From Flavobacteriaceae bacterium PS02337 (GTDB lineage Bacteria > Bacteroidota > Bacteroidia > Flavobacteriales > Flavobacteriaceae), in NCBI GenBank assembly GCA_029959285.1, contig JASCOE010000012.1, positions 120,570-184,569 on the forward strand: a stretch of DNA of 64,000 nucleotides. The letters run 5' to 3'. Position 1 is the first letter of the stretch. Every line of letters begins with the position of its first letter. Both the position numbers and the translations under genes were made by a program. Shown piece by piece: positions 7,798 to 16,152 of the stretch. A model generated the notes under the pieces. The model did not search any database and was not told the origin of the DNA. It saw nothing but the letters and a program-made list of their open reading frames with translations.

Positions 7798-8799
7798 ATG
7801 GAAAAATTTAAAGAAGAAGCCACTGTTGAGCTTTATGAAAAAGGCTTAATCACTGAAAATCAGTTTGAAGAAATAAAAACATATCGAAATCTAAACATCT
7901 TTTCATTAAATGCAGAATTAAAACTATTTCTGTATTTGTCTGTATTATTGTTTACTTCTGGAATAGGAATTTTGATTTATGAAAATATTGATTCAATAGG
8001 ACATATTGCAATTCTATCTTTGCTTTTGATTGTGATCGTGGTTTGTTTTTATTATTGTTTTAAAAATTCTAAAGGATTTCAGAAACAGGAAACAACTTTC
8101 GAACATCCTGTTTTAGAATATCTAGTTTTGGCAGGTAATATTTTGACTTGTATTTTTATTGGATATCTTCAGTTTCAATATAAACCTTTCGGAGAACATT
8201 ACGGACTGGCAACTTTAGTTCCCACAATTGTAAGTTTCTTTTGTGCTTATTATTTTGACAATAGAAGTGTTTTAACAATTGCAATTACTGGTCTGGCGGC
8301 GTATATCGGACTTTCGGTTACACCACAAGATATTTTTAATGACAGCAATAATTTGTATGCAAGTCAAAATTTGAGTTATTCTGCTGTAATGTTGGGAGTT
8401 GTATTGATTTTATGGACAATTTATAGCCGTCGAGTTTCTTTAAAAGTGCATTTCGGATTGGTTTTTCTAACTTTTGCTTTACACATTATAAGTATTGCAG
8501 CAATTAGCAATTTAACTAATTATGATGTCTTAACTTGGATGATATTTGCTCTAGTTTTAGCAGGTTCTACTTATTATTTTTATAAAGCCAGTTACGATTA
8601 TAAAGCAATGTCTCTTTACGTTTTTATGATTATCTACGCTTATATTGGCGGTAATATCTTTTTGTTTAGAATTTTCGAAAACATAGATTTTGATGATGTC
8701 TGGATGTTATTTGTTTTCTTGCTTCCAGCATATTTTGTTGGTTCGATTGTAATGTTCATTAAATTAATTAAAAACTTTCATAAAGAAATTGCAGAATGA
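7798..8799 (+). CDS. DUF2157-type multi-pass membrane protein
   Basis: The 333-residue protein has a short cytoplasmic N-terminal segment (KGLITENQFEEIKTYRNLN) resembling the helical hairpin at the start of DUF2157 proteins. About ten hydrophobic helices follow (first one LFLYLSVLLFTSGIGILIY). No catalytic motif is seen. The stop codon overlaps the next start (ATGA-like, 4 nt), so the two genes are translationally coupled and probably work as a pair. Function is unknown. Confidence 0.7.
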   Translation: MEKFKEEATVELYEKGLITENQFEEIKTYRNLNIFSLNAELKLFLYLSVLLFTSGIGILIYENIDSIGHIAILSLLLIVIVVCFYYCFKNSKGFQKQETTFEHPVLEYLVLAGNILTCIFIGYLQFQYKPFGEHYGLATLVPTIVSFFCAYYFDNRSVLTIAITGLAAYIGLSVTPQDIFNDSNNLYASQNLSYSAVMLGVVLILWTIYSRRVSLKVHFGLVFLTFALHIISIAAISNLTNYDVLTWMIFALVLAGSTYYFYKASYDYKAMSLYVFMIIYAYIGGNIFLFRIFENIDFDDVWMLFVFLLPAYFVGSIVMFIKLIKNFHKEIAE

Positions 8800-9959
8800 T
8801 AGTATACGATAGAAAAAAGTTAGATAATGAGGTTTTGGTTGACGAAGCAGATACTTTATATAAGGGAGGATTTATCAGCAAAGAGCAGAAGAAATTTATA
8901 GAAAAAGAGTTGCCAGTTTTAAGAAGTCAGGATAATATTTTGGTTCGAATTGGTTTCTTTTTATTAGGAAGTTTACTTTACAGCTCTATTTGTGGAATGA
9001 TTTCTTTGTTCGGATTAAGTTCAGAACATGTGTACTTTCAAATTTGTTTTTACATTTTTGCTGCCATTGGTTTTGCTGGGGCAGAATTTCTTGCCAATCA
9101 AGAATATCATAACCATTGTTTAGACGATGCTTTTATCTTAGGTGCCATTTTAAATATCGGAATTGCTATTGCTGTAACCACAGAAGGCTATGAAGCTGTG
9201 ATAGCTTTTTTTATGGCAGTAGCGTCTTTTTTTATGTTTCTGAGATATCTACATTTGCTTTCAATGTTGGTTTTTTGCGTGGCAGTAACTGCATTTTTGT
9301 TTTTTGAAATGTTTGAATTTGGAGATATTGGAAAAGCTATTCTTCCATTTGTCGCTATGATTTTTGCGGCAGTTTTTTATTTTATAACTAGAAAAAAGAT
9401 CAAAAATTTAAATGTAAGTTATTATTACAACGGACTTTTATTAGCGAATAGTTTTTGTTTGGTTCTCTTTTATTTTTCTTGTAATTATCTAGTTGTTAGA
9501 GAACTTTCTGAAGAACTTTTAGGAACAGAAGTAAAACTAGGAACCGATATTCCGTTTGCATTTTTCTTTTATGCATTTACATTTGTAGTTCCGATTGTTT
9601 ATTTGGTTCAGGCTTTAAGAACAAAAGACAGAATATTGCTTTGGTTTAGTTTTTTGGCGATAGCATTTTCATTTTATACTATTCGATTCTACTACGCAGT
9701 ATTGCCAATAGAAGTTGCGCTTACATTGGGCGGATTACTTTTATTTGCAATTGCTTATTATTCAATTAAAAAATTAAAAGAAAAAGAAAGCGGATTAACA
9801 TTTAAACCAGACAGAATCAATCATTCAGATAATTTCTTAAATGCCGAAGCTTTAGTTGTTGCATCAACTTTTGGAATGAAACCGGAAGTAAAAACAGTTT
9901 CTCCAATGGAATTTGGTGGAGGAGGTTTTAGCGGCGGAGGTTCTGATGGAAGTTTTTAA
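8796..9959 (+). CDS. DUF4401/DUF2157-like membrane protein with glycine-rich tail
   Basis: The 387-residue partner of the preceding gene overlaps it by 4 nt. The N-terminus (ADTLYKGGFISKEQKKFIEKELP) repeats the small helical motif of its neighbour, and 10-11 hydrophobic helices follow. A soluble tail of about 60 residues ends in MEFGGGGFSGGGSDGSF. That ending resembles the Gly/Ser tails of membrane-anchored TPM-domain proteins, but no TPM domain is visible here. A bidirectional terminator follows. Function is unknown. Confidence 0.65.
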   Translation: MIVYDRKKLDNEVLVDEADTLYKGGFISKEQKKFIEKELPVLRSQDNILVRIGFFLLGSLLYSSICGMISLFGLSSEHVYFQICFYIFAAIGFAGAEFLANQEYHNHCLDDAFILGAILNIGIAIAVTTEGYEAVIAFFMAVASFFMFLRYLHLLSMLVFCVAVTAFLFFEMFEFGDIGKAILPFVAMIFAAVFYFITRKKIKNLNVSYYYNGLLLANSFCLVLFYFSCNYLVVRELSEELLGTEVKLGTDIPFAFFFYAFTFVVPIVYLVQALRTKDRILLWFSFLAIAFSFYTIRFYYAVLPIEVALTLGGLLLFAIAYYSIKKLKEKESGLTFKPDRINHSDNFLNAEALVVASTFGMKPEVKTVSPMEFGGGGFSGGGSDGSF

Positions 9960-9964
9960 GTTTA

Positions 9965-10170
9965 GTTATGAATTATGAATTATGAGTTATAAATTATGAG
10001 TTATGAGTTGGGCGCTAATTTGAATTAAAATTAAACTTTACATAAAAAATTAAAAGCCTGAAATTATACAAATAATTTCAGGCTTTTAATTTTATTTTAG
10101 TCTTAGTTAAGGAATTAACTCATAACTCATAACTCATAACTCATAATTTATAACTAATAACTCATAATTT
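9965..10170. repeat. Facing-arm word repeat around a terminator, word aactcat
   Basis: The left arm at 9965-10009 consists of tandem variants of tatgaatta/ttatgagtt. The right arm at about 10115-10170 consists of tandem variants of aactcataactcat. They are reverse complements of one another and flank a separate terminator hairpin. Here the element sits between convergent genes, so translation control cannot be its only role. Confidence 0.75.
10051..10096. terminator. Bidirectional hairpin terminator
   Basis: The perfect stem taaaagcctgaaatta / taatttcaggctttta (10051-10066 and 10073-10088) has a 6-nt loop and flanking A and T runs. It lies between the convergent membrane-protein gene and ytxJ. 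Confidence 0.9.
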
Positions 10171-10558
10171 AGATTTTACTTTTCAATGCTTGCGCATCAA
10201 TATCGCTGTGCGAAACATTGTAAACAGCTTTTCCATTTTTGATTAAAATCAATTGAGGAGATTCATGATGTACATTAAATCTCAGTGCAATTTCATTTGA
10301 AATATCTCTATGTGCGATCAAATCCAAAAAGTACGCATCAACAACTCCTTCAAGATCATATTCTCTTTCAAATTGTTTTAAAGCCATTCGGCTGATGCTG
10401 CATCTAGTGCTATGTTTAAAAATTGCAACAGGTTTTTCTATTGAAATAGCTTGTATTTCATTTAACTGAAGAATATCTGTTAATTCTGTCCAGTTTACAT
10501 TACTTTTTGGAGCTTCTGAGTTCTCTGAACTTCCGAAGATTGAATTTAAAAAACTCAT
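10169..10558 (-). CDS. ytxJ: YtxJ-like thioredoxin-fold protein (bacillithiol-associated)
   Basis: The 129-residue cytoplasmic protein contains FKHSTRCSISRMAL with one cysteine (Cys53) in a TRCSISR context, the signature of the YtxJ family annotated as bacillithiol-system redox proteins. A monothiol active site suits exchange with a low-molecular-weight thiol. The PVAIFKHST beta strand and the ESPQLILIKNGKAVYNVSHSDI segment with a cis-Pro-like turn fit a thioredoxin fold. It is divergent from clpB, suggesting a shared stress context, though that is inference. No other bacillithiol gene is visible in the window. Confidence 0.8.
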   Translation of the reverse strand: MSFLNSIFGSSENSEAPKSNVNWTELTDILQLNEIQAISIEKPVAIFKHSTRCSISRMALKQFEREYDLEGVVDAYFLDLIAHRDISNEIALRFNVHHESPQLILIKNGKAVYNVSHSDIDAQALKSKI

Positions 10559-10763
10559 ATTTGGCTTGTTTTATGACTTTTTGACGTATTAAAATCGATA
10601 ATTCTTGGATTTTAACGTCATTTTGTCTGTTTTTTGTGTGTGGAATATAATTTGAATATTCAATTGCAAAGTTAAATCTTTTGAATCAAAAAAATATCTC
10701 AATAAGTCTTAACTTTAATGTAATCGAATATTAAAAACAAAAAATCAATCAAATCATAAAAAT

Positions 10764-13361
10764 ATGAACATAAATAAATTTACAATTAAATCGCAGGAAG
10801 CCATACAGTTGTCCCAACAATTAGCGCAACGAAATGGCCAGCAGCAAATTGAAAATGAACACATTTTCAAAGCAATTTTTGAAGTTGATGAAAACGTCGC
10901 ACCATTTATTTTAAAGAAATTAAATGTAAATGTGCCATTGTTTTTACAAATTTTAGATAGCACAATTCAGAGTTTTCCAAAAGTTTCTGGAGGTGATATT
11001 TTACTTTCAAGAGATGCAAATAAAGCTTTGAACGAAGCTGAAATTATCGCACAAAAAATGAACGACGAATATGTTTCGATCGAACATTTAATTTTAGCCA
11101 TTTTTGATTCAAAAAGCAAAGTTTCTCAAATTTTAAAAGATCAAGGAGTTACTGGAAAGGGACTGAAAGCAGCAATTGAAGAATTACGAAAAGGGGAAAG
11201 AGTAACATCGGCTTCTGCTGAAGAAACGTATAATTCTTTGAATAAATATGCTAAAAACTTAAATGAACTAGCAAGAACAGGAAAACTAGATCCAGTAATT
11301 GGTCGTGACGAAGAAATTCGTCGTGTGTTGCAGATTCTTACTCGTAGAACTAAAAATAACCCAATGTTAATTGGAGAACCTGGAGTTGGTAAAACTGCAA
11401 TTGCAGAAGGTTTGGCGCACAGAATTGTAGACGGAGACGTTCCAGAAAACCTTAAAGATAAAATCGTTTTCTCACTTGATATGGGAGCTTTGATTGCTGG
11501 AGCGAAATTTAAAGGAGAATTTGAGGAGCGTTTAAAATCGGTTGTAAAAGAAGTAACTTCTGCCGAAGGAGATATCGTTTTGTTTATTGATGAGATTCAT
11601 ACACTTGTAGGTGCGGGTGGAGGTGAAGGCGCAATGGATGCGGCAAACATTTTGAAACCAGCTTTGGCTCGTGGAGAATTAAGAGCGATTGGTGCTACGA
11701 CTTTAGATGAATATCAAAAATATTTTGAAAAAGATAAGGCGCTTGAAAGACGTTTTCAAAAAGTTTTAATCGATGAACCAGATACAGAAAGTGCGATTTC
11801 GATTCTTCGTGGAATCAAGGAAAAATATGAAACGCATCATAAAGTTCAAATTAAAGACGAAGCTATTATTGCAGCCGTAGAACTTTCGCAAAGATATATT
11901 ACAAACCGTTTTTTACCAGATAAAGCAATTGACTTAATGGATGAAGCGGCTTCTAAATTGCGTATGGAAATCAATTCAAAACCTGAAGAATTAGATGTTT
12001 TGGATCGAAAAATCATGCAGCTGGAAATCGAGATTGAAGCCATTAAACGTGAGAAAGAAGAAAGCAAACTGAAAATCTTACGAATGGATTTGGCGAATCT
12101 GAAAGAAGAACGCAACGAAATTTATGCAAGATGGAAATCTGAAAAAGATATTGTTGACGGAATTCAGGCAGTAAAACACGAAATAGAAGACTTTAAATAC
12201 GAAGCCGAACGTGCAGAACGTGACGGAGATTACGGAAAAGTAGCCGAAATTCGTTACGGAAAAATAAAAGAAGCGCAAGAACGTCAGGAAGTTTTACAAA
12301 AACAATTGCAAGAATATCAATCTGGAAATTCTCTTATTAAAGAAGAAGTAACTCGTGAAGATATTGCAGAAGTTGTAGCAAAATGGACAGGAATTCCTGT
12401 TACAAAAATGCTTCAGACTGAAAGAGAAAAACTATTGCATTTGGAAGACGAATTACACAAACGTGTTGTGGGTCAAGAAGAAGCGATAGAAGCCGTAAGT
12501 GATGCTGTTCGTAGAAGTCGTGCTGGACTTCAGGATATGAAAAAACCTGTTGGATCATTCTTATTCTTAGGAACAACTGGAGTTGGTAAAACAGAATTAG
12601 CAAAAGCTTTGGCTGAATATCTTTTTGATGATGAAAATGCAATGACGCGTATTGATATGAGTGAATACCAAGAACGTCACAGTGTGAGTCGTTTAGTTGG
12701 TGCGCCTCCAGGATATGTAGGTTATGATGAAGGAGGTCAATTGACAGAAGCTGTTCGTAGAAAACCTTATTCTGTTGTGTTGTTGGATGAGATTGAAAAA
12801 GCGCATCCAGATACCTTCAATATTTTATTGCAAGTTCTAGATGAAGGTCGATTAACAGATAATAAAGGACGTTTAGCTGATTTTAGAAATACAATTATTA
12901 TAATGACTTCTAATATGGGAAGTCAGATTATTCAAGAAAAATTTGAAAATCTTAAAGGCGGAGTCGAAGCAGCAACAGAAGCAGCTAAAAACGAAGTTTT
13001 AGGATTATTGAAACAAACAGTTCGTCCCGAGTTTATCAACCGTATCGATGAGATTGTAATGTTTACGCCACTTACAGTAGAGAATATTTCGAAAATTGTG
13101 AGTTTACAATTAAAAAGCGTTACAAAAATGTTGGCATTACAAGGCATTACAATGGATGCCACTCCAGAAGCAATTGCTTATTTGTCAGACAAAGGATATG
13201 ATCCGCAATTTGGTGCTAGACCAGTAAAACGTGTGGTTCAGAGAGAAGTTTTAAATCAATTGTCAAAAGAAATTTTGGCAGGAGATATTACAACAGAGAG
13301 TATCATTTTATTAGATGCTTTCGACGGTAAACTGGTTTTTAGAAACCAAACAGCTAAATAA
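10764..13361 (+). CDS. clpB: ATP-dependent disaggregase ClpB
   Basis: ClpB is the hexameric AAA+ chaperone that, with DnaK, threads and rescues aggregated proteins after heat or other stress. The 865-residue protein has a Clp N-domain (1-145), a first AAA module with Walker A GEPGVGKT at 204-211 and Walker [10 protein letters not shown], and a long coiled-coil middle domain (about 400-525, rich in E/K/R). The second AAA module has GTTGVGKT at 603-610 and [13 protein letters not shown]. It lacks a ClpP-docking loop. The ATG at 10764 is the natural start. A terminator follows immediately. Confidence 0.98.
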   Translation: MNINKFTIKSQEAIQLSQQLAQRNGQQQIENEHIFKAIFEVDENVAPFILKKLNVNVPLFLQILDSTIQSFPKVSGGDILLSRDANKALNEAEIIAQKMNDEYVSIEHLILAIFDSKSKVSQILKDQGVTGKGLKAAIEELRKGERVTSASAEETYNSLNKYAKNLNELARTGKLDPVIGRDEEIRRVLQILTRRTKNNPMLIGEPGVGKTAIAEGLAHRIVDGDVPENLKDKIVFSLDMGALIAGAKFKGEFEERLKSVVKEVTSAEGDIVLFIDEIHTLVGAGGGEGAMDAANILKPALARGELRAIGATTLDEYQKYFEKDKALERRFQKVLIDEPDTESAISILRGIKEKYETHHKVQIKDEAIIAAVELSQRYITNRFLPDKAIDLMDEAASKLRMEINSKPEELDVLDRKIMQLEIEIEAIKREKEESKLKILRMDLANLKEERNEIYARWKSEKDIVDGIQAVKHEIEDFKYEAERAERDGDYGKVAEIRYGKIKEAQERQEVLQKQLQEYQSGNSLIKEEVTREDIAEVVAKWTGIPVTKMLQTEREKLLHLEDELHKRVVGQEEAIEAVSDAVRRSRAGLQDMKKPVGSFLFLGTTGVGKTELAKALAEYLFDDENAMTRIDMSEYQERHSVSRLVGAPPGYVGYDEGGQLTEAVRRKPYSVVLLDEIEKAHPDTFNILLQVLDEGRLTDNKGRLADFRNTIIIMTSNMGSQIIQEKFENLKGGVEAATEAAKNEVLGLLKQTVRPEFINRIDEIVMFTPLTVENISKIVSLQLKSVTKMLALQGITMDATPEAIAYLSDKGYDPQFGARPVKRVVQREVLNQLSKEILAGDITTESIILLDAFDGKLVFRNQTAK

Positions 13362-13383
13362 TTATTTTTTAGGTTAATCTTAG

Positions 13384-13416
13384 AAAAAGCATCAGTTTTA
13401 CTGGTGCTTTTTTTTG
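13384..13416 (+). terminator. Hairpin terminator after clpB
   Basis: The stem aaaaagcatcagt / actggtgcttttt is followed by a T8 run, 20 bp after the clpB stop. Confidence 0.88.
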
Positions 13417-13525
13417 CCGTGAATTCTGAAACTTTTCTCCTTATTTTTATAACAAATAGTTCTGAAAAAAAGTTGAATTTTAAATAAATAAAAATCAGCA
13501 AATTATTAATTAAAATCAAAAAATC

Positions 13526-13645
13526 ATGAATAACTTATTTAGAGGATTACTAGCAGGTTACGGAGCTAAAAAACTAGGCGGAGGATGCTTCGGAACTATT
13601 ATTGTTTTTATCGTTCTTTGGGTACTTTTAGGACAATGCAGTTAA
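13526..13645 (+). CDS. Small 39-residue membrane protein
   Basis: This short open frame begins at an ATG (MNNLFRGLLAGYGAKKLG) and ends at TAA 13643-13645. Residues 1-18 are amphipathic with basic residues. GGGC is followed by one hydrophobic helix (FGTIIVFIVLWVLL) and the tail GQCS. The composition and clean single transmembrane segment look protein-like and not random. It sits 85 bp upstream of the DUF808 gene, on the same strand, after the clpB terminator, so the two may share a transcript. The two cysteines bracket the membrane helix. Function is unknown. Confidence 0.65.
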   Translation: MNNLFRGLLAGYGAKKLGGGCFGTIIVFIVLWVLLGQCS

Positions 13646-13729
13646 ATAGAAAAGACAAATTTGACACAATATTGTTGGGCAGATTAAGGCAAAATGTCTA
13701 GATTCGCAGGACTAAAATAAATTTAAAAA

Positions 13730-14614
13730 ATGGCTTCAGGTTTTTTTGTTCTATTAGATGATATCGCAGCAATCATGGATGATGTTGCAGTAATGAGTAA
13801 AATTGCTGCAAAAAAAACAGCTGGAATTCTAGGAGATGATTTAGCTGTAAATGCTGAAAAAGCTTCAGGATTTGCTTCATCAAGAGAACTTCCCGTTTTA
13901 TGGGCAATCAGCAAAGGTTCTTTACTCAATAAAATTATCATTCTACCAATTGCATTTTTGCTAAGTGCATTTTTACCAGTTGCAATTATTGTAATTCTAG
14001 TTTTAGGTGGACTTTTTTTAGCTTATGAAGGAGCCGAAAAAATATACGAATTTGTTTTTCCTCATGAACATGAAAAATCTGAAGGTATAACAAATGAAGA
14101 ACTGACTGAAGAACAAATCTTAGAAGTTGAAAAAGGAAAAGTAAAATCTGCAATTGTAACCGATTTTATATTGTCTGTTGAAATCGTAATTATAGCATTA
14201 GGAACCGTTATTGAAGAACCACTAACACAGCAAATAATCGTAACTTCAATAATCGCACTAATTGCAACAATTGGAGTTTACGGAATTGTAGCGCTTATTG
14301 TTAGAATGGATGAAGCAGGTTATAAGCTAATAAAACACAGTAAAAGCGAAAAAAGTCCAGCTAGATTTATTGGAAATTTATTGGTAAAAGCTCTTCCACT
14401 TGTTATCAAAGGATTAACTGTAATTGGTACAATCGCCTTACTTTTAGTTGCTGGAGGAATTTTTGTACATTATATACCATTTTTTCACCATTTATCAGAA
14501 GAAATAAAAATCCCTTCTATTATCAAAGAATTTACAGTTGGATTAGTTCTCGGATTTATAGTTTTACTTTTTATCAACGTTATAAAAAAGATATTTAAAA
14601 AGAAAACGGCTTAA
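13730..14614 (+). CDS. DUF808 (YedI-type) inner-membrane protein
   Basis: The 294-residue protein opens with the hallmark FFVLLDDIAAIMDDVAVMSKIAAKKTAGI segment and AVNAEKASGF, followed by about six membrane helices (such as IIILPIAFLLSAFLPVAIIVILVLGGLF near 65-95). It matches the DUF808/YedI family (about 300 residues in E. coli), whose function is not established. A glutamate-rich cytoplasmic loop (HEHEKSEGITNEELTEEQ) lies near 108-125. It is probably cotranscribed with the 39-residue protein upstream. A hairpin terminator follows. Confidence 0.85.
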   Translation: MASGFFVLLDDIAAIMDDVAVMSKIAAKKTAGILGDDLAVNAEKASGFASSRELPVLWAISKGSLLNKIIILPIAFLLSAFLPVAIIVILVLGGLFLAYEGAEKIYEFVFPHEHEKSEGITNEELTEEQILEVEKGKVKSAIVTDFILSVEIVIIALGTVIEEPLTQQIIVTSIIALIATIGVYGIVALIVRMDEAGYKLIKHSKSEKSPARFIGNLLVKALPLVIKGLTVIGTIALLLVAGGIFVHYIPFFHHLSEEIKIPSIIKEFTVGLVLGFIVLLFINVIKKIFKKKTA

Positions 14615-14634
14615 TAAAATTCCAAACATACATT

Positions 14635-14668
14635 AAAAAACATCAGTCAACGCTGGTGTTTTTTTTGT
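14635..14668 (+). terminator. Hairpin terminator after the DUF808 gene
   Basis: The stem aaaaaacatcag / ctggtgtttttt (with G-U pairs) has the loop tcaacg and is followed by a T-run. Confidence 0.85.
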
Positions 14669-14704
14669 TTTTAGTAGCAGATCAATTCATTTTCAAAATC
14701 ACCC

Positions 14705-14780
14705 TTTTTTCCCGCTCTCCGTTAAATCTTTTCCCTGCTAAAGAAGCAGGAAAAAGGATATCACTTCGATCGGGGCTATA
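14705..14780 (-). repeat. Candidate dispersed hairpin element
   Basis: On the minus strand it begins agccccgatcgaagtgatat, continues with a stem (cctgcttctttagcaggg, inner arms cctgct/agcagg, flanked by cctttt and aaaag) and ends ggagagcggg. The layout of conserved outer blocks around a variable central hairpin resembles elements I remember from Flavobacterium intergenic regions. This is a single copy here, so the repeat nature rests on memory and not on the window. Confidence 0.4.
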
Positions 14781-14955
14781 CCAGAAATTTTTATTTTCAT
14801 AAGAAATAACGGTATTTTTTAAATATTTTTTTATAAAATAAGTTGTTGATTTATAATTGTTTAATGTTATTGTAGAACTTTTTAACATTTCTTATAAGCA
14901 ACCATTGCAACTAAGCGCCGTCTTCATAGTAATTAACAATTAATTATTATTTTAT

Positions 14956-15369
14956 ATGAAAAGTTTTAGATTAAAATCAGTTTTAGTAGTATTATTTTTA
15001 TCAATTGGATTAGTATCATGTAGTAATGACGACGATGAAAAAGTTCCACCAACAACTACAAAAGCAGCTTTAGTGACAGAAATTAAAGGACCAGCGACAG
15101 GAAAAGTAAATGACGAATTAAGCTATGATGTAACATATGTTGTAGATAACGCTTGCGGAGAATTTGATAAAATTTCAGAAGTAACAATTGGAGATGTAAA
15201 AGGTTTACAAGTAATTGCAAAATACCCTACAGATGGAGTTTGTACACAACAAGTACCAGATCCAAAAAAGACAGTTTACAAATTCAAATCGACTACAAAA
15301 GGAACTTTCGAAATTAAATTCAAAAAATCAGACAAAGAATTCCTTACTCAAAAAGTAGTAATCGAATAA
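14956..15369 (+). CDS. Small secreted lipoprotein of unknown function
   Basis: The 137-residue protein has a signal peptide ending in a lipobox (IGLVSC, Cys22), so it should be lipidated by the signal peptidase II route. The residues after the Cys (SNDDDEK) are acidic, as in Bacteroidota lipoproteins exported to the cell surface. The remainder (GPATGKVNDELSYDVTYVVDNACGEF... to FEIKFKKSDKEFLTQKVVIE) looks like one Ig-like beta-sandwich with a Cys pair. I do not recognise a named family. It stands alone with its own spacer on both sides. Confidence 0.75.
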   Translation: MKSFRLKSVLVVLFLSIGLVSCSNDDDEKVPPTTTKAALVTEIKGPATGKVNDELSYDVTYVVDNACGEFDKISEVTIGDVKGLQVIAKYPTDGVCTQQVPDPKKTVYKFKSTTKGTFEIKFKKSDKEFLTQKVVIE

Positions 15370-15482
15370 CAGCTAATCTAGTTGATATTTTTTTAGGTTG
15401 AAAAGCCATTTTACAAATGTTTGAATCTTAAACTGCTGTGAAATGGTTTTCTTTTCTAACTCCAAATATGAGCGAAAATTTC

Positions 15483-15490
15483 TATCTTTG
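15483..15490 (+). promoter_or_regulatory. -7 box of the toxin-antitoxin operon
   Basis: TATCTTTG matches TAnnTTTG. It lies 16 bp before the ATG at 15506, giving a very short leader. No clear TTTG is seen at the -33 position. Confidence 0.45.
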
Positions 15491-15505
15491 AAATATCAAA
15501 ATAAT

Positions 15506-15757
15506 ATGATTATGGGAGCCTTAGAATTGAGAGAAAGTGTATTAGAATATATTAATACAGCAGATGAGCGTCTTTTGAAAGTTGTAAAAGCTGTTATTGA
15601 GAGTTATCAAGAAGAAGAAATAGTTGCATTTTCAGTAGAGGGAAAGCCAATAACTAGAAGTGAATATAAAACTCAATTAGCGGATGCTAAATTAGAAATT
15701 GAAAAAGGACAATATACTTCGCAGGAAGATTTAGAAAAAGAATCTGAGAATTGGTAA
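15506..15757 (+). CDS. Antitoxin of a RelE/ParE-type toxin-antitoxin pair
   Basis: The protein has about 83 residues from the ATG at 15506 (MIMGALELRESV); a second ATG at 15512 is equally possible. The frame opens further upstream, but that would place the promoter-like TATCTTTG inside the gene. The N-terminal ELRESVLEYINTADERLLKVVKAVIESYQ helix and acidic C-terminus are typical of small antitoxins found before ParE toxins in Bacteroidota. It should bind and neutralise the toxin and, with it, repress its own promoter. The toxin starts directly after the stop codon with no gap, so they are tightly coupled. Confidence 0.8.
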   Translation: MIMGALELRESVLEYINTADERLLKVVKAVIESYQEEEIVAFSVEGKPITRSEYKTQLADAKLEIEKGQYTSQEDLEKESENW

Positions 15758-16048
15758 ATGGAAATTTTTTTAAAGGTAGTTTGGACTAATAATGCCAAGG
15801 ATCAGTTAAAAGCAATTTTTAATTATTACAAAGAAAAATCTGTTCAGGGTGCAAATAATATTAAAAATGAAATTCTGAATGCCACTAAAGATATACGTTT
15901 TAGTGAGCAATATCAAAAGGATGAAATTGAACAAGAATTTCGAAGAATTATAGTTAGAGATTACAAAATATTATATTTGGTAAAAGATGAAATAATTTAT
16001 ATTTCTAAAATATTTTCTACAAAACGAAATTTTACAAAACAATTATAA
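15758..16048 (+). CDS. RelE/ParE superfamily toxin
   Basis: The 96-residue protein has the ParE/RelE layout: VVWTNNAKDQLKAIFNYYKEKS (N-terminal strand and helices), a central EQEFRRIIVRDYKILYLVKDEIIYISKIF beta sheet with the conserved arginines, and a basic C-terminal FSTKRN. Members poison either gyrase (ParE) or ribosome-bound mRNA (RelE). The YKILYLVKDEIIYI pattern and lack of an obvious catalytic triad favour a ParE-like fold, but the target is not decided by sequence alone. It abuts the antitoxin gene. Confidence 0.85.
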   Translation: MEIFLKVVWTNNAKDQLKAIFNYYKEKSVQGANNIKNEILNATKDIRFSEQYQKDEIEQEFRRIIVRDYKILYLVKDEIIYISKIFSTKRNFTKQL

Positions 16049-16103
16049 AAAGGAGCTTATTAGCTCTTTTTTCATATCAAATAGTTAAGTAAAGTAAACT
16101 GAC

Positions 16104-16134
16104 TTTGCCATTCCTTTAAAAAGTATTATTTTTG
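16104..16134 (+). promoter_or_regulatory. Consensus Bacteroidota promoter for aguB
   Basis: TTTG (16104-16107), exactly 19 nt, then TATTTTTG (16127-16134) is a textbook match to TTTG-N19-TAnnTTTG. The RNA should start near 16141, about 12 nt before the ATG at 16153. Confidence 0.8.
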
Positions 16135-16152
16135 CACTCTAAATTTTATGTC

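Larger units (their letters stand above)
14615..14955. other. Gene-free spacer with terminator and hairpin element
   Basis: This 341-bp spacer holds the DUF808 terminator (14635-14668), a distinctive GC-richer hairpin element (14705-14780), and about 170 bp of AT-rich sequence before the lipoprotein gene. A minus-strand frame across 14682-14888 reads through the hairpin element and is not believed to be a gene. Confidence 0.6.

Noticed and set aside
9965-10170. Tandem aactcat words look like a CRISPR array or satellite at first glance.
   Set aside because: The units are 7-9 nt, have no unique spacers, drift continuously and form two facing arms; no cas genes are nearby.
14682-14888. A minus-strand open frame of 68 codons in the spacer before the lipoprotein gene.
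   Set aside because: It runs through the palindromic element at 14705-14780 and has no promoter or start context; it is repeat sequence that happens to be open.
15506-16048. Considered as a novel two-gene system.
   Set aside because: Both proteins fit a known RelE/ParE toxin-antitoxin layout; ordinary.
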